Origin: Myrica gale
Lineage: Eukaryota; Streptophyta; Magnoliopsida; Fagales; Myricaceae
Direction of reading: 5' to 3'
Assembly: GCA_963930655.1 (NCBI GenBank)
Contig: OZ005608.1
Span: 434,001 to 498,000, forward strand
DNA: 64,000 bases
Positions within the stretch are counted from its first letter, which is position 1, and each line of letters opens with the position of its first letter. A program made the position numbers and the translations under genes. The notes under the pieces are model-generated. The model saw only the letters and a list, made by a program, of their open reading frames with translations, searched no databases and was not told the origin of the DNA. Positions 1-11,406 of this stretch are shown piece after piece.

Positions 1-147
1 AAAATATATATTACATTGACTTAAATAAATAAAAGCGAAAACTACACAAGCTAGCTAGCTTCCGCTCTCCATTGTGCGACACATAATCCTAAGAGAAGGA
101 AGTCTTGATGGGGGTATCAATAATCTCATTGGGAGAACACTCTACTG

Positions 148-249
148 GCCGGTGAGCTTGTAGCTCAGTTGGCGCCTCCTCCCAAAAAGAAGGTCTGATC
201 TGGGGTCGAATCTTCCGGCCCCATTTCCCTAAATTACCTAGAAAAAAAA
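148..249 (+). mobile_element. tRNA-derived SINE with 14-bp target site duplication
   Basis: A roughly 100-bp insert has an RNA polymerase III A-box-like segment (tgtagctcagttggcg, about 159-174) and a B-box-like segment (gggtcgaatc, 203-212), and ends in a short A-rich tail (241-250). It is bracketed by a perfect direct repeat agaacactctactg at 134-147 and 250-263. Internal promoter boxes, an A tail and a target duplication together are diagnostic of a SINE mobilised by LINE machinery. A functional tRNA is ruled out because no proper acceptor or anticodon stem can be folded. The family was not determined. Confidence 0.8.
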
Positions 250-681
250 AGAACACTCTACTGTAAAAGTAAGCAAGTTAGATGGGCGAATTCCAAAATA
301 TACTGAAAAGTGGACCCCCTTGTACATGTGGTCATAACAAGTGTTAACCTAATTAGTTTAAGTTCGCTATAACAAATTGATAATTAAGAAACGAATTCGG
401 TTCACTTAACCTAGCTAGGAATAGGATATATATATGCGATGTAATGATTAGGTTCCCAAGGAGACAACATCATGTGATGGCTTCAAATCAACCTCTCCTT
501 GATGCAGGGAGCTGGTAAATTAATTTTCTCAACATTTATAAATTTTATCTTGTTTTCTTCCCCCACCATCTCCTCAAACCCTTCCCAGGGCAGCATACCA
601 CCCAGTTGAAGTCGCGCCCCATCGCCAATTCAGCTTTTCAATAAGGAACATGATGGTTAGCACAAAGTATTGTTATAATTA

Positions 682-682
<1 letters not shown>

Positions 683-745
<63 letters not shown>
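683..745. repeat. (TTA)n microsatellite, about 21 units
   Basis: An uninterrupted run of TTA trinucleotides. A TA dinucleotide tract follows at about 785-803. Both are likely length-polymorphic. Confidence 0.95.
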
Positions 746-1470
746 GTTTTTTCCAATTAATTTCCGGGGTCAAATTGTGCCTATTATATATATATATATA
801 TATACATTTGTTTAAAATATGCCTCTAGCTAGAGTGAAGCAGGTGGCATTAGAACACCGACGACAACATTATAACTTCAAATTAGTGTACTAGACTTGAC
901 CTTTTCTTTACTTTTATACATAAGCTAGCGTCGATTGATCACTACGTACCTAGCTCGCTCGAATATCCCTTCACGTAGAGGAGTAATAATATTAAGCATT
1001 TTGTCCTCCTGCGGCTCCATCCATAATAGTTACTTGTATTTCTGACCCACTAAAGACAAATAAAATTGATATCTTCTTCATAAAAAGAATATATATTTAT
1101 CTTTTCCACCAACACATTTAACATGTTTTTTTCTGACCCGAGGAGAGAGTTGCCAGCGAGTCAGCTAGTAATTATTTGAGGAATCCGCTCATTAACTTGC
1201 AGAGTCAACATTATTGCTAGAAGGACAAGTTTGTCAGATGCGTAGAATTAATTCATGAAAGCAAACAAAATTATATTGTTGGGCTTTTTATAATAATTGA
1301 TTTGTCTACTTACGTGGGCAGTCATAATTATTTATTCGGAAAACTTAAAAAGTCTTAGATTGACTTCATTTGATATTGGGAGCTCGTGTCATATATAGGA
1401 ATAATATTATACGAATTATAGATAGCCTGCAGGATTTAACACCAACTCGATCGACAGCAATAATATATAT

Positions 1471-1980
1471 TGGGGAAAGGATTCGGTCCATAATATTGTT
1501 ACAGCGCTTGGTCATGATTGCTGAAAGAAATTGCATGGTAACTTAATTAAAGCCGTTCATGTGTGATTAACGTTTGAGTAATTTACAATTTAATATTGAT
1601 ATTGAAGTTGTTAATTATGCTTGGATTCAACCATACACGATCATCGAGAAGTCTTAAAGCATCACGCATGCAGGCCTGCCACGGATATGCGTGAACATTT
1701 ACAGGTATACCCGCGCGGATCAAAAGCGGGTAATTAGATTTTGGAGAGGCACGGCACTTATTGTTATCTCTTCACGCAAGTTTCCAAAGTGATAAGCCTA
1801 TTTTTTTGGACTTGGGGATAAAATCTAATTCCATACCAATTTTTCTTTAATTTAATTTTTCCTACTCGATATGAGGGGACAGATTCAAATACCCAAAATG
1901 ACATAGATCACCAATATGACCCGAAATATTATTGCTGTAACAATATTATTATGGACCGAATTAATCCTTAATTTCCCAAA
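1471..1980. repeat. Possible MITE: inverted repeat pair
   Basis: The segment ggattcggtccataat with attgttacagc near 1480-1505 is repeated in reverse complement at about 1934-1979. The spacing is roughly 430 bases and the outer ends resemble GGGAAA. This looks like a non-autonomous DNA transposon, but I found no matching target duplication, so the boundaries are uncertain. Confidence 0.4.
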
Positions 1981-2861
1981 TATTATTGCTGTGGAGTTGG
2001 TATTAGAACCTAAATTAACTCATATGGGGTTGATTTGTTCAGTTTGTCTTTTATTTTGGGGCCGGGGTACTTGCCAATTTTAGTGAAAGCGAGATATTGG
2101 AGGATCATGAGAAGCTTCCCGGAAGCTTCCTAAACCTACGAACTCCCACTTAAAATGTGATATCCATGACACTAGGAAAGGTTACCTTGATTACTTTATA
2201 GTGCTCGATCTACTCGATCGGTCCTGCCGAATCACTGCTTCTAACTGTGTTTCTCTCAGTTATCTTTCATTTAAAGTGCTCTATTTTGGAGCGTATATAT
2301 TTCTCTTATCTTTGTGTCATCACCCGGACAGGCGTTGAAGACGCATACATGCATATGCAAGAGTGGCCATCGATCTCGTCACTATAGACTTATTTAAACA
2401 AATTATGTTCAAAATAAGCTGCGTTTGTGCGTTGACCCGGCAAAACGCCAATAATATGGGTGTGCAAGACGGGTATGGACCTATATATCCTTTCAAGAGT
2501 TTGCAAAGTGATATACGCAATCCTCTAGCATGCATCCCTCGTGAGTCGTGAGTTCCTTTTCTTCTATGCCATCACTGTTTTCGCAGGCCGATTTGGATCC
2601 TTGAGCTAGCCAGATCTCTTCGGTGGACATCCCTTTCTAGCTGTAAGTTCGAAAAAAAAAAAGAAGCACCTTTCACTCAGCTCCATCTTGTAGCTCTGAT
2701 CTTATACCAAGTTCATCCTCCTCAGATTGTCAGAAATATGTTCGAAAGATGACGGCCTTTGGCAAAGCTTGATTAGATCTCTCTGCCTTCTAAGTCGTTT
2801 CTATTTTTCTTGCAAAAATTTTTTGCTTGTGATTTGTTCTTACAATTGTCGCATGCGTGGA

Positions 2862-3413
2862 ATGGATATTGTAAAGGGTAAGTGGAAGAAAAATCTGATT
2901 TCCAAGGCATTGGAGGGATGGCGATCACTAGGCCGAGACCGCAGCAAGAAGTTTTTAGAGACGGCTCCCAACTCGTTGACAAAGAGCAAATCATGGCACT
3001 GCACCACAACATCATCCGAGGAGGAAGAGAAGCACAAAAAGAAGTGTCAACTAGTAGCTCCGGAGGGTTGTTTCTCAGTCTACGTTGGGTCTCAAAAACA
3101 ACGATTCGTAGTCAAGACCAAGTTCGCTCATCATCCATTGTTCGTGATGCTGCTAGAGGACGCTGAACTGGAATACGGGTACAACAGTGAAGGCCCTATC
3201 TTGCTCCCCTGTGACGTCGATTTGTTCTACAAAGTGCTCGCAGAGATGGACAGCAGCGACGATATTACCTGCAGTCCTCGTCGTAGCTTTGCTAATAGTT
3301 ATGGTTCTTTAATCCCACGCAGTCCTGCTCATCGTCCGAAAATCAGCATCGACAAGGGTTATGGTTCCTACAAGATTCTCAAATCTCCGTCTCAAATGCT
3401 TATTTTGAATTAG
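2862..3413 (+). CDS. SAUR-family auxin-responsive protein, 183 aa
   Basis: Small auxin-up RNA protein. SAURs are short, usually intronless early auxin-response proteins; studied members restrain PP2C-D phosphatases and so promote plasma-membrane proton pumping and cell expansion. The SAUR core covers about residues 65-130 and contains GCFSVYVG, QRFVVK, HPLF, LLEDAE and EYGYNS followed by GPILLPCDVD. A basic N-terminus (KGKWKKN) and a KSW motif precede it, and an unusual 50-residue Ser/Pro-rich tail follows. I start at ATG 2862 because it aligns with the start of the paralogue at 17672; ATG 2853 would add three residues. The frame stays open upstream to about 2727 but without family similarity. 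Single exon. Membership is sure; the specific paralogue is not assigned. Confidence 0.9.
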   Translation: MDIVKGKWKKNLISKALEGWRSLGRDRSKKFLETAPNSLTKSKSWHCTTTSSEEEEKHKKKCQLVAPEGCFSVYVGSQKQRFVVKTKFAHHPLFVMLLEDAELEYGYNSEGPILLPCDVDLFYKVLAEMDSSDDITCSPRRSFANSYGSLIPRSPAHRPKISIDKGYGSYKILKSPSQMLILN

Positions 3414-4193
3414 ATTTGACCATTTGTAAGATAAATCATGTAATATCCAGCTTTCTTTGTGCACTTATGATATCCCAAGCTTATCTGTATGCCACATATA
3501 ATAGAAACAGAAGAATGATATAAAAAGAAACAAAAACAAGGTCATGTATATTATATATACGAATTAATTTGTACAAAGGTTTAAGTGACATCAATTACAT
3601 CCTTATCGTTTTGTGCCTCTTAATCAGATACTCTTTTCTTAATTACTTGACATTTACCAAGGTATGACCTAGCTGTAAGAAGCAATTTTACTGGGTAATC
3701 TGTGGTGGTTGGTCCCAAAATGGAAATAATATAGATGCATGGTATTATTATCACTCATATAGAACTATTAGAGAGCTGGAGTTATACGGTCATGATTACG
3801 ATCTATCGACCTATATTAAATCAAAATACCCTCATAGATCGGAGTACAGGATCATCAGATTATGAAGCAAACTATCCAGTACTTTTGGAAGACACTTAAA
3901 ATAGCTGTAGTTACAAGTTTCAAGTTGATAATTAAAACAACTGGCATGAGGTGCGAGCATGTTATATGCTGGTTGTCTCCAGCTGGGTTGATCTTGGATC
4001 ATCAACCCAGAAATTAACTTCTGAAGCCACATAAACCGCCCCCGGCAGGCGCCCTTTTTCAGCAGCACAACTGATGAATGTAGGAGATGGTCATTAATTA
4101 GAACCAAGTTGCAGGGGTAGCTAGAGTACTCTGAAAAGGGCATATATCATAAAAGAGGACAATGACGGCAGCATGAGTGACGAATACCCTGAC
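3414..4193. other. Intergenic region, 3' flank of SAUR gene
   Basis: The SAUR 3' UTR probably occupies the first 100-150 bases. Nothing else recognisable. Confidence 0.5.
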
Positions 4194-4196
4194 TTA

Positions 4197-4367
4197 GGCC
4201 TCGTTCGATTTTTTTGCCTTCTAAGAATTTTTTTAATCCTGAGAATACACGAACCGAATATGTTTTTAAACATCACCAAAAGATAACAGCAGCACGCACA
4301 CTAATAAAGTTAACTTCACCTAAAAATTTTCAAAACACAAAAAAAAATACTCTAGCCAAACATATCC
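4197..4367. mobile_element. Tourist/PIF-Harbinger-like MITE, 171 bp
   Basis: Starts GGCCTCGTTCGATT and ends in the reverse complement of GGATATGTTTGGCT. It is flanked by TTA on both sides (4194-4196 and 4368-4370). A 3-bp TTA/TAA target duplication with G-rich ends followed by GTTTG is typical of Tourist MITEs. No coding capacity. Confidence 0.55.
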
Positions 4368-4650
4368 TTAATTTACGATTTTCGTGAAATTTCGTCGTGA
4401 TTATTTGGATACCGATCAAAGACTCATGAAAATTAAACATTTGATGAGTACGTAGTAGCCATCGATCCAGCCACCTTCATTAATATAATGACTCATAGGA
4501 GGCAAACGCTGCCCCTGCACAAATGATTGTCAATTCTCCATCCATACCAACCTTTGAAACTTTCACAGATCAGGCATGAAAGTACTCTATCATTTCGCTC
4601 TTATTTACAATTAGTTTGAAAGTGATGAACGTAGTTGTTACTGATACTAA

Positions 4651-4808
4651 GGTTGTGTTTGAGTGTTTAAATTTTAGGGAGGTTAAAATTTTAGTGTATT
4701 GAATTTGGTGAAAAAATGAAGAGAGGTAATTTTTAATATTTATTATAATGAAAAGTAATGATGTGTTAAAATTTTAAGAAGTGTAAAATTTTAGAAACAA
4801 ACATAACC
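4651..4808. mobile_element. Tourist/PIF-Harbinger-like MITE, 158 bp
   Basis: Terminal inverted repeats GGTTGTGTTTG and CAAACATAACC lie inside a TAA duplication (4648-4650 and 4809-4811). The interior is AT-rich and shares a gaaaaaatgaagagaggtaat-type segment with the MITE at 41584-41778, so the two belong to one family. Confidence 0.65.
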
Positions 4809-4974
4809 TAAATTTGGCAGTGCCAGCATCTAGAAATCCTAATAGATATATACGTAATTTATACATATATGATATAGATAGATAGCAGTAGTACTGTATA
4901 TTATAAATTTGATCTTCTTAATTCTGTACGTGTTCAAAGGTAAAACACATGAAAACTATGAAAATATGGCAGTT

Positions 4975-6448
4975 TATCCTCGTGGAAGAATCGAAAGTCT
5001 TTCTTTTTTCGCGATTTATTAACGGCCTTCAATTGTGACAAAAGAAGAAAACTACAATTAATACGTCCCCCCAGCCCCAGGCTAGAGTGGAGTTTTGATT
5101 TGGACATCATATATATATATATATTGAGATTACTTTTCAAATTTACGACGCGAAAAGGTGTTAAGGCGAGATATTTCATCACGGTATATATGCACAGGCG
5201 AGGGCCTGTTGCAGTGTGTGATGGTCGGGCGCGGGCGCCTACCCGAGCAGTACAATACTGTTCGGACAGGAACATGCAGGCGTGGGTCCCGCCCGAGACC
5301 CACGCCCAACCTCACATACCGTGACTGACCGAATTGCAGCAAAGCCTCGCCCTATATACACATCCTTATAATCCTTCCGGATGAGTTACGAAAAGTGAAC
5401 CTGCTGCAAAAAAAAAAAAAAAAGGTCTTTTTCTAACTCTGTAATGTTCCCAAAAACATAGAAGTTCTCTACGTTGCTGGCACTAGGGCATGACATGTGC
5501 ATATTACCTTTTTTTCAAGCATATAGCCTACAAAGTCAGAAGGAGGTAGATCACAAGGAAAGGTCGGCTTCACATCTATCAGTTATCCTCACACAAGTTC
5601 CGGCAGAGATGCGAAAAAGTGCAATCTAGCTAGCTGGCCGGATGATAACTATATAATTGCTTGGTCTATGGCTGGCGAATTAGGCTCATCTAGGGGAGAT
5701 TATCCTCGTGGAAGAATCGAAAGTCTTTCTTTCGCGATTTATCAACGGCCTTGATCAATTGTGACAAAAGAAGAAAACTACAATTAATACGTCAGGCCAG
5801 CCCCCAGCCCCAGGCGGCAGGCTAGAGTGGGAGTTTTGTTTTGGACATCATATAGGCATATTGAGGCGACTTTTGAAATTTACGACGCCAAATGCAACCT
5901 TAATTAAGTTTGGATCGAGACAAATCGTGATAAGACGTTAATAGAATAAATGAATACAATAAAGGTGTTAAGGCGAGATATTTCATCACGGTATATGCAC
6001 AGCCTTAAGATCCTCCTATCGGTCTTTGGGAGGCTTCGACTCACTGGTCAGTCTATATTTTCTAGAAACCGAGGTGCCTTGGCAAGGGGCCAAAACCGAA
6101 CGGGATCGGTTTTCACCCCTAACAAAAAGTGAGCCTCCTACAAAAAAAGAAGAAGTCTTTTTCTAACTCCATAATCTTTCCCAACTCCTACTCCCTGCCC
6201 CCAAAAAGATAAAAGTTATCTACGTTGCTGACACTAGGGCATGACATGTGCATATTACCTTTTTTTCAAAACACATAGCCTCCAAAGTCAGAAGGAGGTA
6301 GATCACAAGGAAAGGTCGGCTTCACGTCTATCAGTTATCCTTGCACAAGTTCCGGCAGAGATGCGAAAAAGTGCAATCTAGCTAGCTGGCCGGATGATAA
6401 CTATATAACTGGTTGGTCTATGGCCGGTGAATTAGGCTCATCTAGGAG
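4975..6448. repeat. Tandem direct duplication, about 726-bp unit
   Basis: Copy 1 spans 4975-5700 and copy 2 spans 5701 to about 6448. Both begin tatcctcgtggaagaatcg and end near aattaggctcatctagg. The outer thirds are nearly identical. The middles differ: copy 1 has a GC-rich cccgagcag/gtgggtcccg segment (about 5205-5340) where copy 2 has other sequence, and a related GC-rich segment lies just after copy 2 (about 6450-6550). No gene inside. Confidence 0.85.
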
Positions 6449-8529
6449 AGTGACAGGGACTCACCTCCCCGAACAGCATCTCCTTGCTCGGGTAGAGGTG
6501 GGTCCCGAACGAGACTCACACCTCTCTATGACTCTCTCACCGAATTGCTAATGATTTCGATCCAATTTTTACTGGTCATATGTCAAGAGTTTCTTTATCA
6601 GTTGGAAGAGACAAACGAACCTCCTTTTTCTTGTGTTTTTTCTTCTCCCTTCTAGCCTCTCAATGACGGAAGCTCAACATGAAAAAGCAGCCCAAATAAT
6701 TACTGTAGAATTTATTTAGAAATTGGTATTTTTCATTAACGAAGTTGTATAACATATCTCCAAGAAAGCTGTGAGCTACAATTTAAGATTTTCTGGCGTT
6801 GGAGCACTTTTCTCCAACTATCCAAATTATACAGTTGTGTTTGACAGACAATCTTGGAACACTTATTTACAAAGTGCTTCGATTGTCAGACCCCACGGTG
6901 GGAGTTTTGCCGCCCAGCCAATGGCAAGCTCTCCCAAAAAACAAGCGTACAATGACGGCAGGGGAAAGTCAATGCAAAAGTTGACAAGTGGACAGAACTG
7001 TTATGCAGTTGCTATCGGATTTGGATTCAGTCCAGACCGTACAGGTCCAGACCTGCGGTCTGGATTGATTCCAAACCCTTTAGACGACGGGGAGGCCTTC
7101 ACGTCAATTAATGAGGTCTCCCCGTCGTTGGCTCGGCTTGGCTCCAGCCAGGCGCGCACCTTTTTTCTCCCCAGCCCCACATCTGCACCTGACTCCAGTC
7201 AGCGCACGACTTGCATGTCTTTTTATCTCCACATCTGTACCGGTCGGACCACTACATTTTAAGTCAGACCACACCTCCGACCACTGCGGCGCGAACACGC
7301 GTTTTATTCCCACATGTGGTGCCGCTTCAAAATCCCTCACAATTCAAAAACTATTTCAAAATCTATCCCTACAGTTTCTCCCCAAATCCCTCAAATCCCT
7401 AACTTCTTCACCCACGATTCCGAAATCCCTCAAATCCCTCGAAATCTCTCGGTCACTCTCGAATCTCCACTCTCCAGGCGGGCTCTCTTCCTCAACTCAA
7501 CGCTGCATCACTCACCTCGCTGGATCAGTCCCTCTGTCTCTGCCATTTAGGTTCGCAATTCATACACTTGCTATTATTACTGATAATGGAGCCTTGATAT
7601 GTTGTCACTCTGTCATAACATTATTCATGAAAATTGTTAATAACTTTCATCATTAATCGAAAGAGAAAGAGATTACCTGGAGGCTGGAGACTGGAGAGAG
7701 AGAGCCGGAGGGAGAAAGCCTGGAGAGGCAAAGTGACTAAGTGAGAGAGGGATAGAGGCAGAATGAGGAGCACTGAGTAGTAGAATGGCTTGCGTAGAGG
7801 CTAGAGGCAGAATGAATTGTGTAGCAGCGTAGGTTTGCGTCGGGAGGGGGAGCACTGAGCAGCGTGAGAGAGGGCAAAAATTGAAAGGGGGAGCACTGAG
7901 CAGTGAGCAGAGAAGACGAGAACAAATTGAAAGGGGAGCCCGCGGGGTCGGGGAGCCGGGAATTACGCCAGGGAGAACCGGGAATTAATGTCTGGTTGGG
8001 CGTGCCTGGGCCTGGGTCGCTGGGCACCCTGGGTCTGGGCAAATTCCAGGGTGCCTCTTTCTCTTGCTGGTAGCTATTTTTAGCTTCATGAGCAAATTCT
8101 GATTCTACAGTCTTACTAACTGCACCCCAAATATGATTTAGGTTCATCTATGTTAACAAACAAAACATCAGCACTTCTCTATAGCATGCCAGATGTGGAG
8201 AAAATTAGGAAAGCAAAATTTAATTTGACAAAAGCAAAATATTTTTTTGGCTTCCATTTTTAACACGGAAGGCAAAACACATCGTAACGCTTATGTATTT
8301 GGAGCAAAAGAAGAAGTTAACCTTTTTTAATGGTGTTTGCAGACGGTGTAGGACTCTATTTTTATTCTATTTTAGAATGATAAACTAAGATAGGTTATAA
8401 ACCATTGACCAGTTTCAATTGTGAGAGCTTCCTAGAACTATCTCCTAGATAACAAAACTTAAAGATAGCAGTATGCACATAAATCGTAGCACTTGTGCCT
8501 TTTGGAATGAATGTGCCCGTGCCGTGTAT
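6449..8529. other. Non-coding, probably transposon-derived region
   Basis: No supported gene. There is a strong short hairpin in which the segment at 7084-7097 (cgacggggaggcc) pairs with ggtctccccgtcg at 7113-7125. A pyrimidine-rich stretch with many ccctcaaatcc-like motifs lies at 7320-7450. Long open frames here have no family similarity and biased composition. The region may be the leader of the transposon ORF that follows. Confidence 0.4.
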
Positions 8530-8690
8530 ATGCATGCCCTTTCTTTGTTTGGTCCTAAGCAAATGCATGCCCTTTGTTTGTTTTTTTCCTAAGCATATGC
8601 ATGTCCTTTGTTTATTTTTTTCCTAAGCATATGCATGTCCTTTGTTTATTTTTTTCCTAAGCATATGCATGTCCTTTGTTTATTTTTTTC
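8530..8690. repeat. 34-bp minisatellite, about 4.8 units
   Basis: Units begin atgcatg and end cctaagcat, at 8530, 8563, 8597, 8631 and 8665. Units 3 and 4 are identical, unit 1 is most diverged, and the last is cut short where ttcag follows. The identical internal units suggest recent slippage. Confidence 0.9.
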
Positions 8691-8867
8691 AGTTTTCATT
8701 CCAAATTCCAATGGTAGTTTTTTATATGACTGCTTGCAAGAATTGTTTTCTTGTCACGAGATGAGGATTCTCCAATGTAGAGTGCAGCACTGATTTGTAT
8801 ATGATTTATTTGTCTTTTTGACTGCTTGTAGAACATTTGAAAACTGATACATGTTCAAAAATTTCTT

Positions 8868-9866
8868 GTGAACCCGACATCATCTTCGTGGCCGAGGAGA
8901 GAGGTGCCGGAAAGTGCAAACCAAGCTGATTTTCGAAATGATGATTGTGCTACATCATTTTATACGGATTTTGCCAAAAGGACGGTGATTCGAGGAAGGA
9001 ATATTGAACTCGATCTGATAGGTGAGTTAGATCTCCATGGCCATTTCCAATTTCAAGGGTGGGAAAATTTGTGTGAAATGGGTAGATATGTGTACCCAAA
9101 GTATGTTAGACAGTTTTGTGCAAACATGACGTGGACCAGGGACGTAGATGATCTTACAATTAGAAATTTAGAAGGTAGGAAGCTCATTGAGCTCACTGTT
9201 GAGAAGTTAAGTGAGATTATGGGAATCCCTTGTCATGGGGAGCATGTATATGAGCAAAAAGTTGGGCTTCAGGAAAATAATTGGGACTATTGGGATGTTG
9301 TTAGGTTTATTTTGGATTTGGATGATCAAGAGGATGTCCCTACACATTTTCAGGCCAAAGACCTTAAGTTGTCTCTTAGGCTTCTCCATCTCATTTCAAC
9401 TTATAACTTTCTACCTAGAGGTGGTCATAGAAGAGTGATTACGTTTATGGACGTTTATATGCTTGAGCATCTTGTAAACCATAGGCCCATAAATCTACCT
9501 TTTATCATGTTGGAGCATATTGTGTTTGCTCGTGAGTATAACAAAGTCCTCCCCTATGGATTGATTTTTACCAAAATTTTTAACCACCATGAAATTCTTA
9601 TGGATATAAGAGAGGTTGACGCACCGCCTCAATCTGATGCCTTTAACTTCCAAACACTGACGAAGATTGGTTATAAGAAAAACTCGAGGGGAGAGTGGAT
9701 TCTTAAAGCTGATAGTGGCGAGGATAATCATGGTGACGAGGCTGATGGCCATGAGGGTGACGGTGACGGTGAAGATGGTGCAGAAGTTCCTCATCATTCC
9801 TCGACTACTCATGATCACTCTTCTTCATCCAACACGGCTTGGCAAGATTCTATAGAGTCGCATTGA
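8868..9866 (+). CDS. Putative plant transposon protein (PF20167-like), partial
   Basis: An open frame of about 332 codons. The first 250 residues resemble the 'putative plant transposon protein' family found in retroelement-like repeats: FQFQGWENL, then YPKYVRQFCANM, then the segment around IRNLEGRKLIELT and a LSEIMGIPCHGE motif. The C-terminus is an acidic GDG/DED-rich and Ser/His-rich low-complexity tail. There is no in-frame ATG at the 5' end (the frame opens after a stop near 8837), so it is either spliced to an upstream exon or a fragment. Family assignment is from recognition only; the biochemical role is unknown. Confidence 0.6.
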   Translation: MNPTSSSWPRREVPESANQADFRNDDCATSFYTDFAKRTVIRGRNIELDLIGELDLHGHFQFQGWENLCEMGRYVYPKYVRQFCANMTWTRDVDDLTIRNLEGRKLIELTVEKLSEIMGIPCHGEHVYEQKVGLQENNWDYWDVVRFILDLDDQEDVPTHFQAKDLKLSLRLLHLISTYNFLPRGGHRRVITFMDVYMLEHLVNHRPINLPFIMLEHIVFAREYNKVLPYGLIFTKIFNHHEILMDIREVDAPPQSDAFNFQTLTKIGYKKNSRGEWILKADSGEDNHGDEADGHEGDGDGEDGAEVPHHSSTTHDHSSSSNTAWQDSIESH

Positions 9867-11406
9867 ATCTTTAGAATTTGGCCAGGGGCAGATTCTCGAA
9901 AACACTAAGGAGTTGCAAGACAGCATTAATAAGTTGCAAGACAGTTTTGACAAATATTTCCAACCCCGTACCCGTAAGTGATCATTGATATATTTTTCCA
10001 CCATAGTTCATTTAGTTTTGAAGTTAGTTACATGAGATTTTTCCATCTACTACTGACATATTCATTGATATATATTCTGTATATATATGGTTGCAGGCTC
10101 AAGATTGAAGGAATGCAGACCAACATAAAGATGTGCATTTTGGAATGAATATGTACCTAGGCTAGGCTGTTTTGGACATGTTATTTATATGTACTGCAAG
10201 TAGACTGTAATTATTGGACATTTGAGTAGTGCATTTTGGTGAATATGTGGCAAAGATTTGAGTTTTAGTCTGGAAATCCAAGCTAAGTATTGGTCTGGAA
10301 ATCCCAACAAAGCATTTACCATACGTGGCCAGATCTGGAAATTGTTTGAAAGTCTTGACTAAAGCATTTTCCAGATGCGCCTAAGGCCTTGAATTTCCAG
10401 GTCTTCGACTAAAATGAATGTCTCTGAGGTGCAAGAAATGACTACAATGGACACAGTAAGTAAGCTGTTTTTGAAGTGGAAAGCATATGTATTGGCATTT
10501 CCAAGGCATTTCCAGTGCAGGGCCAGCCGTGGAAAACAATCAAAACGCAAAATCTCTTTCACTTTACATGCAAGAGTTCCACTTTACAGAGTCTTGAACA
10601 TCTATTCACACGTCACCAAAGAATTCGGATTTTTTCTAAGCAAACTATCATTCGACCAAAGAGCAGATATAATACAACACCCTGCTATCAGCGTTTAAAA
10701 CAGCAAAATGAATAAAACATTATGAGCTAACACATTAGCCCCTTTCTAACGTTAGAAACCTTTTAGCAAACATGGAGATCCTGACGCGCCATGGTATCCC
10801 GACTAAGGCAATCAACAAACATGGTTTATGACATCACTACTGTCAAGAAAAACATAAAAGACTCAGTTAACAGAATATGATCACCATGTCGAAAAACCGC
10901 CAAATCAAACTTTTCAAATATAATATTCTACCTCAGCGGGATAATTTAGAAGTCTTCGAGGCTCCTAAACTGTCCACATTGTGATTGTTCCTCATCATAG
11001 CTCGACACCTGCAAAGAAATAACATAAAAAAAGGGAATACTTGAACAAACCGATTTAGACCCAATTATGCGGAAAATACCTAGAGGGGGGGTAAATAGGT
11101 ATATTAAAAATTATCAAATAATTCTTTTTTAATACACACAACTTATTTTCAATTATATGCACTCAAACACAATATTAACAATATTCAAATACCTAATTAC
11201 CAATCAGATATGAATATATGACATATAAACAATAAAACTCAAATATGAAAAACAGGGGAAGCTGAAGAACCTTCAAGCGACTCCAAAGAAACTGCACTTG
11301 ATTGAAACAAGATTTTTCAGATTAACTCCAGACAAATGAAACACAATCAATTGAATACTTAAACCTGAAATCAGAATATCACAAAGAACACTTACCAACC
11401 AGATCA
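9867..11406. other. Repeat-derived non-coding region
   Basis: No gene supported. The motif tctggaaat recurs around 10270-10345 and may be subterminal transposon repeats. At 11080-11098 a ctagagggggggtaaatagg segment resembles a sequence often met in plant retroelement remnants. The copia fragment begins abruptly at about 11407. Confidence 0.35.

Larger units (their letters stand above)
1..2861. other. Intergenic region upstream of first SAUR gene
   Basis: I see no convincing protein gene here. The stretch is AT-rich and contains the SINE, the TTA microsatellite and the inverted-repeat pair listed separately. Its last 500 bases should hold the promoter and 5' leader of the SAUR gene; a segment near 2332-2470 resembles the region upstream of the second SAUR gene. 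Confidence 0.6.

Noticed and set aside
150..225. tRNA gene
   Set aside because: A and B boxes are present but stems do not fold and the unit has an A tail and target duplication; it is a SINE.
7111..7656. 181-codon open frame as a gene
   Set aside because: Low-complexity Ser/Pro/Leu composition from a CT-rich tract, no family similarity and overlapping open frames in other phases.
8530..8690. CRISPR-like repeat array
   Set aside because: Units are contiguous without unique spacers and this is plant nuclear DNA; it is a minisatellite.
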